From an uncultured Bacteroidales bacterium (GTDB lineage Bacteria; Bacteroidota; Bacteroidia; Bacteroidales; Paludibacteraceae), in the NCBI GenBank assembly GCA_946403215.1, contig CAMIZG010000012.1, positions 1-44,175 on the forward strand: a DNA stretch of 44,175 bases. Direction: 5' to 3'. The stretch's first letter is position 1; every line of letters begins with the position of its first letter. Shown piece after piece: positions 23,410 through 31,534 of this stretch. The translations under genes and the position numbers were made by a program. Under the pieces are notes generated by a model. It was not told the DNA's origin and did not search any database. It worked only from the letters and a program-made list of their open reading frames with translations.

Positions 23410-24600
23410 TTAATATTTGCTTAATTCAATACACGCAAGTATGAGCGGTGCGACACCTTTCGGGTCGTCGCTGCATATACGCTCGTGTATGTAATATTCA
23501 TAGGTGCCGTCGCGGAAGGGGTTGCCTCCGAGTCCGGCCACAGCGCAGCAGTCAATGAGGCTCAATGTGCCATCCTTGTCGGCGCGGAGCTTGTGCGCTT
23601 TGAGTCCTTCAATAACCTGTTTGGCTTCGTCACGATAGGTGTCCGGCAATACGCCAAGGCGCGTACCTTTTGCCATCGCGTAGGCGTACATTGCCGAGCA
23701 GGTGGATTCGAGGTAGTTACCTACAGCTGTCCCCTTGTCGGGCACTTGGTACCAGAGGTGGGTCGGCTTGTCCTGCACTGCCAACAGAGCATCCATCACG
23801 CGCCGGAGGATAGCTGTCAGTTCCGCGCGTTCGGGTTGGTCGGCCGGCATGAGCTCAAGCACATCGCATAATGCCATGACGTACCACCCTTCGGCACGTC
23901 CCCAGGTCTCGGCACTACAGCCGGTGACGGAGTCCGCCCAAGCCATCTGCCGGCTCTCGTCCCAACCATGGTGGTTAAGGCCGTTGGGTTTGCCGGTGTG
24001 CTTATCGACTACGACAAACTGGTTGGCGATGTCGCTCCATGCCTCGGGTTCGGGTTTCCACGCCGCATAGCGGGCGTAGAACGTAGTGCCGGTGAACAGG
24101 CCATCGAGCCACATCTGATGCGCATATACCTGCTTGTGCCAAAAGCCGCCTTCGGCTGTACGAGGCTGCTGACGCAGTTGCTCGCGCAGCGTCTCAATGG
24201 CTGTAACGTATTGCGGCTGCGGGTTGATGTCATTCAAGAGTATGAGGAAGTTGCCGCCCTGGACGCGATCCATGTTCATCAGGCTCATCTTGTAGGTAAG
24301 GATGGTGCCATCCTCGCCGATGAACAGGTCGGCAAAGCGCTGTGCGTGACCCAGATAAGTCGTGTCGCCCGTGGCCTGATAGAGTTCCAGAAAGGCGCGC
24401 GCCATGAGGGTGGGGGTGTACTCCCACTTGGGTTTCTTGACGCCATCGCACTGCCACATCTCGGGGTGATGCGTCATCTCGGAGCGTGCAATCTGCCGGG
24501 CTAACTGCAGGTATTCGTCCGGTTGGGAACAGCCTGTCAGCACGATTACTGCCGCAATGATCAGGGTCAGACTAACTACTATGCTTCTCTTTATACCCAT
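23410..24600 (-). CDS. Unsaturated glucuronyl/rhamnogalacturonyl hydrolase, GH105 lipoprotein
   Basis: 396 residues from ATG 24600, which lies 4 bases after the uxaA stop. An upstream ATG (24621) would overlap uxaA and spoil the signal. Lipobox VLTGC (Cys24). The (alpha/alpha)6 barrel has MWLDG (163-167) with the catalytic Asp166, and the DRVQGGNF and RAEGWYVMAL segments typical of the family. It removes the 4-deoxy-L-threo-hex-4-enopyranuronosyl unit left by the PL1 lyases; the released sugar rearranges and feeds KduI. Lipid anchoring suggests work in the periplasm or at the inner face of the outer membrane. Confidence 0.93.
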   Translation of the reverse strand: MGIKRSIVVSLTLIIAAVIVLTGCSQPDEYLQLARQIARSEMTHHPEMWQCDGVKKPKWEYTPTLMARAFLELYQATGDTTYLGHAQRFADLFIGEDGTILTYKMSLMNMDRVQGGNFLILLNDINPQPQYVTAIETLREQLRQQPRTAEGGFWHKQVYAHQMWLDGLFTGTTFYARYAAWKPEPEAWSDIANQFVVVDKHTGKPNGLNHHGWDESRQMAWADSVTGCSAETWGRAEGWYVMALCDVLELMPADQPERAELTAILRRVMDALLAVQDKPTHLWYQVPDKGTAVGNYLESTCSAMYAYAMAKGTRLGVLPDTYRDEAKQVIEGLKAHKLRADKDGTLSLIDCCAVAGLGGNPFRDGTYEYYIHERICSDDPKGVAPLILACIELSKY

Positions 24601-24604
24601 GCAG

Positions 24605-26086
24605 TTATAAGGTGACGCCATTCTTGAAGATGGCTATCTCGTGGTAGCCGTTCTTCTCGTTGTTGGTTTGCTTGCCGTTGGCTACCTCAATCACGTAGTC
24701 GGCAAAGCGGCGTGCTACGTTGTCCATCGGTTCGCCTTCGGCTATCACGCCGGCGTTGAAGTCGATCCAGTTGGGTTTGTTCTTCGCCAGAGCAGAGTTG
24801 GTAGAGATCTTCATTGTAGGCACATAGGTACCGAACGGCGTGCCTCGACCTGTAGTGAAGAGCACCATATGACAGCCGCACGAAGCGAGTGCAGTGGATG
24901 CTACGAGGTCATTGCCCGGGGCGGACAAGAGGTTGAGCCCCTTGACTTGCAGGCGCTCGCCGTAAGGCATCACGCCGCGAACAAGCGACTTGCCGCACTT
25001 CTGCGTGCAACCGAGGGCTTTGTCCTCCAGGGTGGAGATACCGCCGGCTTTGTTACCCGGACTGGGGTTCTCGCCCACGGGTTCGCCATGGCTGAGGAAG
25101 TAATCCTTGAAGTCGTTGATGAGGGCTACGGTCCGGTCGAACAGTTCGCGGTTGGCGCAACGGTCCATCAGGATTGTTTCTGCACCGAACATCTCCGGCA
25201 CCTCGGTCAGCACGGTTGTGCCGCCTTGTGCTACGAGCCAGTCGCTCAGGCAGCCGAGCAGGGGGTTGGCTGTTATGCCCGAGAAGCCGTCGCTGCCTCC
25301 GCACTTCAGTCCTACACGCAGCTCGCTCAAGGGGACTGCGACGCGCTTGTCGTGCATCGTCTTGGTGTATAGCTCGCGCAGGATAGGCATGCAGTACTCG
25401 ACCTCATCGCCCTGAATCTTCTGCGTGGTGACGAAACGGACGCGCTCCTCATCTATCTCACCGCAGAACTCGCGGAAGATATCCGGCTGGTTGTTCTCGC
25501 AACCGAGTGATACGACAAGGATAGCACCGGCATTAGGATGGTGGATCATATCACGGAGGATCTTTTTCGTATTCTCATGATCGTCACCAAGTTGTGAGCA
25601 GCCATAGTTGTGCGGGAAGGCGAAGATGTTGTTCGCGCCCGTCTCCTGACGCAGGCGCTCCGCGCACTTCTGAATGATGCCGTTCACGCAACCTACGGTA
25701 GGTATGATCCACACCTCGTTGCGGATGCCTACCTGTCCGTCCTTGCGGCGGTAGCCCATAAAGGTGCGATGCTCGTCAGGGATAGAGAGCACCACGTCCT
25801 TGGGGTGATACTCGTAGGAGAGCAACCCGGCCAGGTTGGTCTTGATGTTATGCTCGTTCATCCAGGCGCCGGCTTGCTTGGCCTCGCGGGCATGCCCGAT
25901 GGGAAAGCCGTACTTGATTACGTTCTCGCCCTCTGCGATGTTGCGGATAGCTATCTTATGTCCGGCAGGCACATCCTCAAGTACGGTAATCTGCCTGCCG
26001 TCCACTTCGATAACGGCACCTGCCGACTGCGGTTGTATAGCTACAACCACATTGTCGGCAGGATTGATTTTCAGAACAGATGTCAT
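24605..26086 (-). CDS. uxaA: Altronate dehydratase
   Basis: 493 residues from ATG 26086, one base after the uxaB stop codon; the frame is open 33 bases further but that part overlaps uxaB. N-terminal SAF domain (about 1-90), then the UxaA catalytic domain with conserved Cys clusters (GCSQLGDDHE, SLGCENNQ, LKCGGSDGFSG, GCTQKCGK). It dehydrates D-altronate to 2-keto-3-deoxygluconate in the cytoplasm. Very tight coupling to uxaB upstream and to GH105 downstream. Confidence 0.96.
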   Translation of the reverse strand: MTSVLKINPADNVVVAIQPQSAGAVIEVDGRQITVLEDVPAGHKIAIRNIAEGENVIKYGFPIGHAREAKQAGAWMNEHNIKTNLAGLLSYEYHPKDVVLSIPDEHRTFMGYRRKDGQVGIRNEVWIIPTVGCVNGIIQKCAERLRQETGANNIFAFPHNYGCSQLGDDHENTKKILRDMIHHPNAGAILVVSLGCENNQPDIFREFCGEIDEERVRFVTTQKIQGDEVEYCMPILRELYTKTMHDKRVAVPLSELRVGLKCGGSDGFSGITANPLLGCLSDWLVAQGGTTVLTEVPEMFGAETILMDRCANRELFDRTVALINDFKDYFLSHGEPVGENPSPGNKAGGISTLEDKALGCTQKCGKSLVRGVMPYGERLQVKGLNLLSAPGNDLVASTALASCGCHMVLFTTGRGTPFGTYVPTMKISTNSALAKNKPNWIDFNAGVIAEGEPMDNVARRFADYVIEVANGKQTNNEKNGYHEIAIFKNGVTL

Positions 26087-26087
26087 A

Positions 26088-27623
26088 TTAGAACAGGCTC
26101 TTGATTTTGGAAATAACATCCTCCACCTTGTCCACAGCCAGCATGGCTTGCACCGTGTTGAGCATGCCGATAGCTTCGATGGAGTTGAGGTACAGCTCTA
26201 CCAAATCGGTCAGGCCCGGAATCTTGTTCAGATCCTCTTTGCTCTCCTTCCAGATGATGTCGGTTGCGCCGAGCACGCCTTCAGCCACCTTGCGTGTGTC
26301 GCCTGTAGCCCAGAGCTGCTTCAACAGATCCATGATCTCCTGTGCATCGTTCGGCTCGATGGGTGCGCCATCCTCGCGTACGCCGCCCTTGTAGTATCGG
26401 ATGATAGCAGCCAGGCCAAGCACCAGACCCTTAGGCAGTTCGCCCTTGCGCTCCAGATAGGTCTTCAGGCCGGGGAGGTCGCGCGTCTCGAACTTGGGGA
26501 AGGAGTTGAGCATGATAGATGTAACGGCATGGTCAACGTAGGGGTTGTTGAAGCGCTCGAGTACTGACTCACCATAAGCGCGGAGCTCGTCCTTCGGCAG
26601 GTTCAAGGTCTCCAGCAGTTCGTCGAACATCACCTTGTTGATATACTTGCCCAGTACCTCGTGGTTGCAAGCATCGCGAACGATGTTCACGCCGCTGAGG
26701 TAGCTGACGGGGCTGAGCACGGTGTGGGGGCCGTTGAGCAGGGTCACCTTACGCTCGTGGTAGGGTTTCTCGCTCTCGGCGATGAGTACGTTCAATCCGG
26801 CTTGGTTAGCAGGGAACTCGGCCTCCAATTCGGCGATAGACATGTTCTCCGGCTTCTCGATCACCCAGAGGTGGAAGATCTCGGCTTGTACGACGAGGTT
26901 GTCGTTGTAGCCTACCTTCTCCTGGATTTGAGCGATGTCCTTGCGCGGGAAGCCCGGTACGATGCGGTCAACGAGGGTAGCGCAGACGTAGTTGTACTTC
27001 TCAAACCACTCTTTGAATCCGGCATAGTCAGCTCCGAAATCGTCTTTCCACAGTTCGATATACTTGCGGATGCAGTCCTTGAGGTGATGGCCGTTCAGGA
27101 AGATCAGCTCGCACGGCATGAAGATGAGGCCCTTGGTAGGATCGCCGTTGAAGGTCTTGTAGCGGCGGAAGAGCAGTTGAACCAGCTTGCCCGGATAAGC
27201 CGAAGCAGGAGCGTCCGTGAACTTACACGAGGGGTCGAAGGTGATGCCGGCCTCTGTGGTGTTGGAGATGACGAAGCGGATCTCCGGCTGCTCGGCCAGT
27301 GCCATGTATGCCCAGTTCTGGCTGTAGGGGTTGAGGGCACGGCTGATAACGTCGATGCGCTCCAGCGAGTTGATTGCCTCGCCCTTCAGACGGCCTTGCA
27401 GATTGACGTGATACAGGCCGTCCTGACCGTTGAGCCAGTCAACCATACCTTTGTCTATCGGTTGAACGACTACCACCGAACCGTTGAAGTTCGTCTTGGC
27501 GTTCATGTTCCATACGATCCAGTCAACAAATGCGCGGAGGAAGTTACCCTCACCAAACTGGATGATTCTCTCGGGAGCGACACTCTTCGGCGCTGTCCAC
27601 TTGTTCAATGCTTTTTTTGCCAT
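26088..27623 (-). CDS. uxaB: Tagaturonate reductase
   Basis: 511 residues of the mannitol dehydrogenase superfamily. The N-terminal NAD-binding motif is QFGEGNFLRAF, and later come the KVTLLNGPHT and NPYVDHA stretches typical of UxaB/UxuB enzymes. NADH-dependent reduction of D-tagaturonate to D-altronate, directly before UxaA in the galacturonate pathway. UxuB (fructuronate reductase) is the alternative; pairing with uxaA on the same operon favours UxaB. The uronate isomerase UxaC that would supply the substrate is not in the window. Confidence 0.93.
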   Translation of the reverse strand: MAKKALNKWTAPKSVAPERIIQFGEGNFLRAFVDWIVWNMNAKTNFNGSVVVVQPIDKGMVDWLNGQDGLYHVNLQGRLKGEAINSLERIDVISRALNPYSQNWAYMALAEQPEIRFVISNTTEAGITFDPSCKFTDAPASAYPGKLVQLLFRRYKTFNGDPTKGLIFMPCELIFLNGHHLKDCIRKYIELWKDDFGADYAGFKEWFEKYNYVCATLVDRIVPGFPRKDIAQIQEKVGYNDNLVVQAEIFHLWVIEKPENMSIAELEAEFPANQAGLNVLIAESEKPYHERKVTLLNGPHTVLSPVSYLSGVNIVRDACNHEVLGKYINKVMFDELLETLNLPKDELRAYGESVLERFNNPYVDHAVTSIMLNSFPKFETRDLPGLKTYLERKGELPKGLVLGLAAIIRYYKGGVREDGAPIEPNDAQEIMDLLKQLWATGDTRKVAEGVLGATDIIWKESKEDLNKIPGLTDLVELYLNSIEAIGMLNTVQAMLAVDKVEDVISKIKSLF

Positions 27624-27653
27624 AGTATTTCAAATTTAATTATTGTCGTTTTT

Positions 27654-27694
27654 TTGTTCAGGGTTGTTCAGTATTGTTCTTAGCCCTATAGGGC
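27654..27694. repeat. Decamer spacer repeat TTGTTCNNNN and palindrome
   Basis: TTGTTCAGGG, TTGTTCAGTA, TTGTTCTTAG in a row (27654-27683), followed by the palindrome GCCCTATAGGGC. It fills the start of the eda-uxaB spacer; a less regular CAGGGTTGAACC/CATCCTGAACC tail reaches the eda stop. Confidence 0.6.
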
Positions 27695-27733
27695 ATGATT
27701 ATTTCAGGGTTGAACCATCCTGAACCTTTTCTT

Positions 27734-28402
27734 CTACTTCCTGCACGCCGCGATGACGTCAAAGCACTCCTTGCACTTGTCAGTGATGTACTGCCAGTCG
27801 GCGGCTTTCACTTTGTCGCCCGGGAAGAGCTTGCTGCCCATGCCTACGCAGAACACGCCTGCGGCAAACCACTTCTCCAGGTTCTCTTTCTCCGGTGCTA
27901 CGCCACCGGTTACCATGATCTTTGACCAGGGCATAGGAGCCATGAGTCCCTTGACCATGTTCGGTCCATATACATCGCCCGGGAAGAGCTTGGTCAGGTC
28001 GCAACCTAATTCTTGCGCCTTGCCCACCTCGCTCACCGAACCGCAGCCCGGGCAGTAGGGAACGAGACGGCGGTTGCATATCGGCGCTATTTCGGGATTG
28101 AGCAGCGGACCGACCACGAAGCAGGCACCCAGCTGAAGGTAGAGCGCTGCTGTAGCAGGATCAACCACACTGCCTACACCCAATGCCAGCTCCGGGCACT
28201 CTACGGCTGCCCACTTTACGAGCGGTCCGAACACCTCGTGGGCGAAATCGCCACGGTTGGTGAACTCAAACGCACGAACGCCGCCCTCGTAGCAAGCTTT
28301 CACAACGTTCTTGCAAACATCCAGGTCTTTGTGGTAGAACACAGGAACCATCGGTGCGGCTTGGATCTTTGCGAGCACCGCGATTTTATCAAACTTTGCC
28401 AT
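27734..28402 (-). CDS. eda: KHG/KDPG aldolase
   Basis: 222 residues. TIM-barrel class I aldolase. Glu46 in FEFTNR is in the place of the catalytic glutamate, and Lys138 in DLTKLFPGD is the Schiff-base lysine. It cleaves 2-keto-3-deoxy-6-phosphogluconate to pyruvate and glyceraldehyde 3-phosphate. The kinase step before it (KdgK) has no gene in the window. The Bacteroidota form has a short insertion after the lysine ([10 protein letters not shown]). Confidence 0.94.
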   Translation of the reverse strand: MAKFDKIAVLAKIQAAPMVPVFYHKDLDVCKNVVKACYEGGVRAFEFTNRGDFAHEVFGPLVKWAAVECPELALGVGSVVDPATAALYLQLGACFVVGPLLNPEIAPICNRRLVPYCPGCGSVSEVGKAQELGCDLTKLFPGDVYGPNMVKGLMAPMPWSKIMVTGGVAPEKENLEKWFAAGVFCVGMGSKLFPGDKVKAADWQYITDKCKECFDVIAACRK

Positions 28403-28424
28403 AAATCTATTTACAATTTTTTCA

Positions 28425-28544
28425 TTTACGATTTGTTCATTTATTTAATCATTTAGTCATTGTACCATTGATTGCACAGTCAAATGGCTAAATAGCCAAA
28501 TCGTACATAAATCGTAAATGGTAAATGACCAAATGGTAAATACT
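28425..28544. repeat. AAATGNN / ATTTNGTC spacer repeat between kduI and eda
   Basis: The spacer is made of short related words (CATTTAC, CATTTAT, AATCATTTAGTCATT, CAAATGGCTAAATAGCC, GTAAATGGTAAATGACC). It is the same word family as the PL1-CE12 spacer (4975-5036), over 23 kb away. No promoter or hairpin of note. Confidence 0.7.
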
Positions 28545-29387
28545 TTACTTGAGGTCAGTAATCTTGCTGAAGTCCTGATCGCCATAATCGAGGTTCTCGC
28601 CTCCCATGCCCCAGATGAAGGTGTAGTTGTGGGTGGCGGCAGCGGAATGGATGGACCACTCGGGCGAGAGCACCGCCTGATTGCCGCGCATCCAGATGTG
28701 GCGCGTCTCATCCACCTCGCCCATGAAATGGCATACAGCCTGGTCGTCGGGCAGTTCGAAGTAGAAGTACGCCTCCATGCGACGGCTGTGAACGTGTGCC
28801 GGCATGGTGTTCCACACACTACCTGTGGCGAGCTCGGTCATACCCATCTGCAGCTGGCAGGTAGGCAGTACTTGATTGACGAGCATCTTGTTGATGTTCC
28901 GCTCGTTGCTCATCTCCAGGCTACCCATGTGTGCTACGACTGCATCGGCCTTGGTCACCTTCTTATCCGGATAGGTGCAATGCGCTGTGGCGGAGTTGAA
29001 GTAGAAGAGTGCAGGCTTGGCGGGGTCGATACTCTCGAAGCGTACCTCGCGGTCACCGCGGCCGAGGTAGAGGGCCTGCTTGTAGTCCAGTTCATAAACC
29101 TTGTCGCCGGCCAGAACGCGACCTTTGCCGCCCACATTGAAGATACCGATCTCACGACGAGTGAGGAAGAACGGTGCCTTCAATGGGTCGATGGCTTCGA
29201 GCAACAGACTCTCGCTCACGGGCATCGCACCGCCGACAATCATACGGTCGTACATCGAATAGACCATGTTCACCTCATCCTTGGCAAACACGCGCTCGAT
29301 CAGAAAATCCTTGCGCAGGCGAGTGGTGTCGTAGCTCTTGACATCCATCGGGTTGGACGCATAACGCAGTTCGTAATTTGTTTTCAT
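28545..29387 (-). CDS. kduI: 5-keto-4-deoxyuronate isomerase
   Basis: 280 residues, full length. Cupin-fold metal site: His198 and His200 in AHVHSRRME, Glu205, and His247 in SIHSAA. It isomerises 5-keto-4-deoxyuronate, formed from the unsaturated sugar released by GH105, to 2,5-diketo-3-deoxygluconate for KduD. The order kduD-DUF4861-kduI in one operon fits the pathway. Confidence 0.97.
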   Translation of the reverse strand: MKTNYELRYASNPMDVKSYDTTRLRKDFLIERVFAKDEVNMVYSMYDRMIVGGAMPVSESLLLEAIDPLKAPFFLTRREIGIFNVGGKGRVLAGDKVYELDYKQALYLGRGDREVRFESIDPAKPALFYFNSATAHCTYPDKKVTKADAVVAHMGSLEMSNERNINKMLVNQVLPTCQLQMGMTELATGSVWNTMPAHVHSRRMEAYFYFELPDDQAVCHFMGEVDETRHIWMRGNQAVLSPEWSIHSAAATHNYTFIWGMGGENLDYGDQDFSKITDLK

Positions 29388-29402
29388 ATATTCTTTTTCG
29401 TT

Positions 29403-29526
29403 AAACTGTTAAGTTGTTAAATCGTTAGTTTATGTACGATGTACGATTTACCATGTACGATTTATGTACGATTTGTTTTTAAGTACGATTTTTTCCTTCG
29501 TACCTCGTACATTCGTCCTTCGTACA
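29403..29526. repeat. AANNNGTT octamers and GTACGAT heptamers between DUF4861 and kduI
   Basis: Three octamers AAACTGTT, AAGTTGTT, AAATCGTT (29403-29426) are followed by repeated GTACGAT, TTACCAT and ATTTATGTACG-type words up to the DUF4861 stop. The word differs from that of neighbouring spacers. Confidence 0.75.
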
Positions 29527-29528
29527 TC

Positions 29529-30404
29529 TTAATTATGCCACTTGCTCCATGTTGCACCAAAATAATAGGTGAGCGTGTCGCCGAGTTCATAGGGTTTGAC
29601 GGCAACTAAGTTACCGTCCACGATATCCGTCAGCGTGGCGCCGGGCGTTTTTACAGAGATCTGGATGCGTCCCTGACTGGTACTGCCGTTGTATTCGTAG
29701 TTCATCTGTGCCGCCTGTTTGTCGCTCAGCGCATCTTCCTCATAAAAGACATACCCAACCTCCGGTATCGTCATGTAGTAATCCACCGTGTCATGCAGAT
29801 AGATTCCACCACCTGCTAAAAGTTGACTGCCGGTCGCTGAAGGCTGAGCACTCGTAAGCACCACTTCCGCTTTATTCTGCAACTGTCCTGCCTGAGCGGT
29901 GATGGTGAGCGACTCGCGGAGTATGTGTCCGGCTACGAGCAGACTGTCGTACTCCAGACGGAAGACGAAGCGTTCGGGTGTCTGCTCGAGGATCTCCCAG
30001 CGGTCGTAGGGTCCCCCTATCCAAGTCCGATAACCTTCGCCATTCGTTCCTTCGCCATCAGCTGTTAGTACAACGAGTCCGCCAGCACCGCAGGTATGAG
30101 CCACCTTGTAGCAGTCGAGGTTGCCGTCGTAGTTGATGTGGTAGGGGCGGTGGTCACGCAGTTCGCGGCCGTACATGGTATCGATGACCAGAGCGGGACT
30201 GTTCTTGAGCCAGAGATCAACGCCATTGCTGGGGTTCTCAGGTGCAAGAGCTGGACCGTACATACGGAAAGCGGCGTACTCGTTCTCCCAGGCGAAGTCA
30301 TCCTTGCGTTCGGGTACATAGCGACCATAGACCTTGGCCGACTGCCGGGGCTGGCAAGCTGCAAGGGTCAACAAGGCGAGGAGAAATAAGAGTGGTTTTT
30401 TCAT
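29529..30404 (-). CDS. DUF4861 family lipoprotein, second copy
   Basis: 291 residues; lipobox TLAAC (Cys16). The family hallmark VYGRYVPERKDDFAWENEYA is near the N-terminus, with DLWLKNSPALVIDTMY and GAGGLVVL further on. Beta-sandwich-like composition with no assigned catalytic residues that I can name. Its place between kduD and kduI points to a role in handling unsaturated uronates, but this is context only. Related to, but clearly diverged from, the DUF4861 protein at 11482-12531. Confidence 0.88.
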   Translation of the reverse strand: MKKPLLFLLALLTLAACQPRQSAKVYGRYVPERKDDFAWENEYAAFRMYGPALAPENPSNGVDLWLKNSPALVIDTMYGRELRDHRPYHINYDGNLDCYKVAHTCGAGGLVVLTADGEGTNGEGYRTWIGGPYDRWEILEQTPERFVFRLEYDSLLVAGHILRESLTITAQAGQLQNKAEVVLTSAQPSATGSQLLAGGGIYLHDTVDYYMTIPEVGYVFYEEDALSDKQAAQMNYEYNGSTSQGRIQISVKTPGATLTDIVDGNLVAVKPYELGDTLTYYFGATWSKWHN

Positions 30405-30406
30405 TG

Positions 30407-30451
30407 TTCTGGATTTTCTGGATGTTCTGGAAGTTCTGGAAGTTCCGGATT
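30407..30451. repeat. Nonamer array TTCTGGANN between kduD and DUF4861
   Basis: Five exact nonamers: TTCTGGATT, TTCTGGATG, TTCTGGAAG, TTCTGGAAG, TTCCGGATT. Together they fill nearly the whole 53-base spacer. Confidence 0.85.
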
Positions 30452-30457
30452 AGCTGG

Positions 30458-31261
30458 TTACTCCGGTTGCTTGCCGATGTAGGCAAGTATACCTCCATCC
30501 ACGTAGAGAATATGCCCGTTCACTGCATCGGAGGCGTGGGATGCGAGGAAGACAGCGGGTCCGCCGAGTTCATCGGGATCGAGCCAGCGTCCGGCGGGAG
30601 TCTTGGCGCAGATGAACGAGTCGAACGGATGCCGACTGCCATCGGCCTGACGCTCACGCAGGGGAGCGGTCTGCGGGGTAGCGATGTAACCCGGGCCGAG
30701 ACCGTTGCACTGGATGTTATAGCTACCGTACTCGGAGCAGATGTTGCGCGTCAACATCTTCAAACCGCCCTTGGCGGCTGCATAGGCGCTGACCGTCTCG
30801 CGGCCGAGCTCGGACATCATCGAGCAGATGTTGATGATCTTGCCCTCACGGCGTGCCATCATCTCGGGCAGCACGGCTGCGCTGACGATATAGGGAGCCA
30901 CAAGGTCGATATCAATAACCTGCTGGAACTCCGAGCGCTTCATCTCATGCATCGGTATGCGCTTGATGATGCCGGCGTTGTTGACGAGGATGTCAATCTG
31001 ACCTACCTCGGAGTGAATACGCTCCACCAGAGCCTTGACGGCGGACTCATCCGTCACGTCGCAAACATAGCCATGTGCATTGTGAATACCTGCCGCTTGG
31101 TAGTCCGCAAGCGCTTTGTCGATCGCTTCCTGACTGCGGGCATTGAAGATAATATGACTGGCACCTGCCTGAGCAAATGCCTTAGCAATAGCGAAACCGA
31201 TGCCGTAACATGCGCCGGTAACCCATGCATTCTTGCCTTCCAGTGAAAAAAGATTGGTCAT
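30458..31261 (-). CDS. kduD: 2-deoxy-D-gluconate 3-dehydrogenase / 2,5-diketo-3-deoxygluconate reductase
   Basis: 267 residues from ATG 31261. The frame is open for 30 more codons but these cross the promoter (31296-31303). Classical short-chain dehydrogenase: TGACYGIG (15-22), NNAG (94-97), catalytic Tyr160 and Lys164 in YAAAK, and the final FLASHASDAVNGHILYVDGG segment. It reduces 2,5-diketo-3-deoxygluconate to 2-keto-3-deoxygluconate. First gene of the long operon, directly behind the promoter and the 13-bp inverted repeat. Confidence 0.95.
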   Translation of the reverse strand: MTNLFSLEGKNAWVTGACYGIGFAIAKAFAQAGASHIIFNARSQEAIDKALADYQAAGIHNAHGYVCDVTDESAVKALVERIHSEVGQIDILVNNAGIIKRIPMHEMKRSEFQQVIDIDLVAPYIVSAAVLPEMMARREGKIINICSMMSELGRETVSAYAAAKGGLKMLTRNICSEYGSYNIQCNGLGPGYIATPQTAPLRERQADGSRHPFDSFICAKTPAGRWLDPDELGGPAVFLASHASDAVNGHILYVDGGILAYIGKQPE

Positions 31262-31295
31262 TTGTGTTTTTCGATGATAATTTTTTATCGCGATG

Positions 31296-31303
31296 CAAAG
31301 ATA
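31296..31303 (-). promoter_or_regulatory. -7 box of the long pectin operon
   Basis: Minus-strand TATCTTTG, an exact TAnnTTTG, 35-42 bases before the kduD ATG. No TTTG is found about 20 bases upstream; the inverted-repeat half-site (31323-31335) lies there instead. This fits a promoter that depends on an activator. Confidence 0.65.
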
Positions 31304-31322
31304 CATAAATTTACGCGTATGC

Positions 31323-31380
31323 GTGTGTAAAAACTCGTCAAAAAAGTGCAAAACGACATTACTGGTAAGTTTTTACACAC
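31323..31380. promoter_or_regulatory. Perfect 13-bp inverted repeat upstream of kduD, candidate operator
   Basis: GTGTGTAAAAACT (31323-31335) and AGTTTTTACACAC (31368-31380) are perfect inverted repeats 32 bases apart, so their centres are 45 bases apart, near four helical turns. The proximal half overlaps the expected -33 region. The best candidate binder is the sensor-AraC protein at 7415-9916, by inference. Confidence 0.6.
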
Positions 31381-31412
31381 CAAGATGCCACCCGTTGGCA
31401 CAAATTGCAAGA

Positions 31413-31444
31413 TGACAATAAAGCGAGCACCTCTCGATGCTCGC
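31413..31444 (-). terminator. Terminator after the giant-protein operon
   Basis: On the minus strand GCGAGCA-TCGAGAGG-TGCTCGC is followed by TTTATTGT. It lies about 90 bases after the stop of the small membrane protein gene and upstream of the kduD operator. A second small hairpin, TGCCA/TGGCA, is at 31386-31400. Confidence 0.7.
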
Positions 31445-31534
31445 TCGTGAAAGATTGTTGATCCGCTGCGCTCTATCAGAGCAGCAGCATGACTGGGCGT
31501 ATAGATCCGTTCTTACATAGTGTGATAAACCATA

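Noticed and set aside
31262..31351. 30-residue N-terminal extension of KduD
   Set aside because: It crosses the TATCTTTG box and is not part of a short-chain dehydrogenase; the family start is at 31261.
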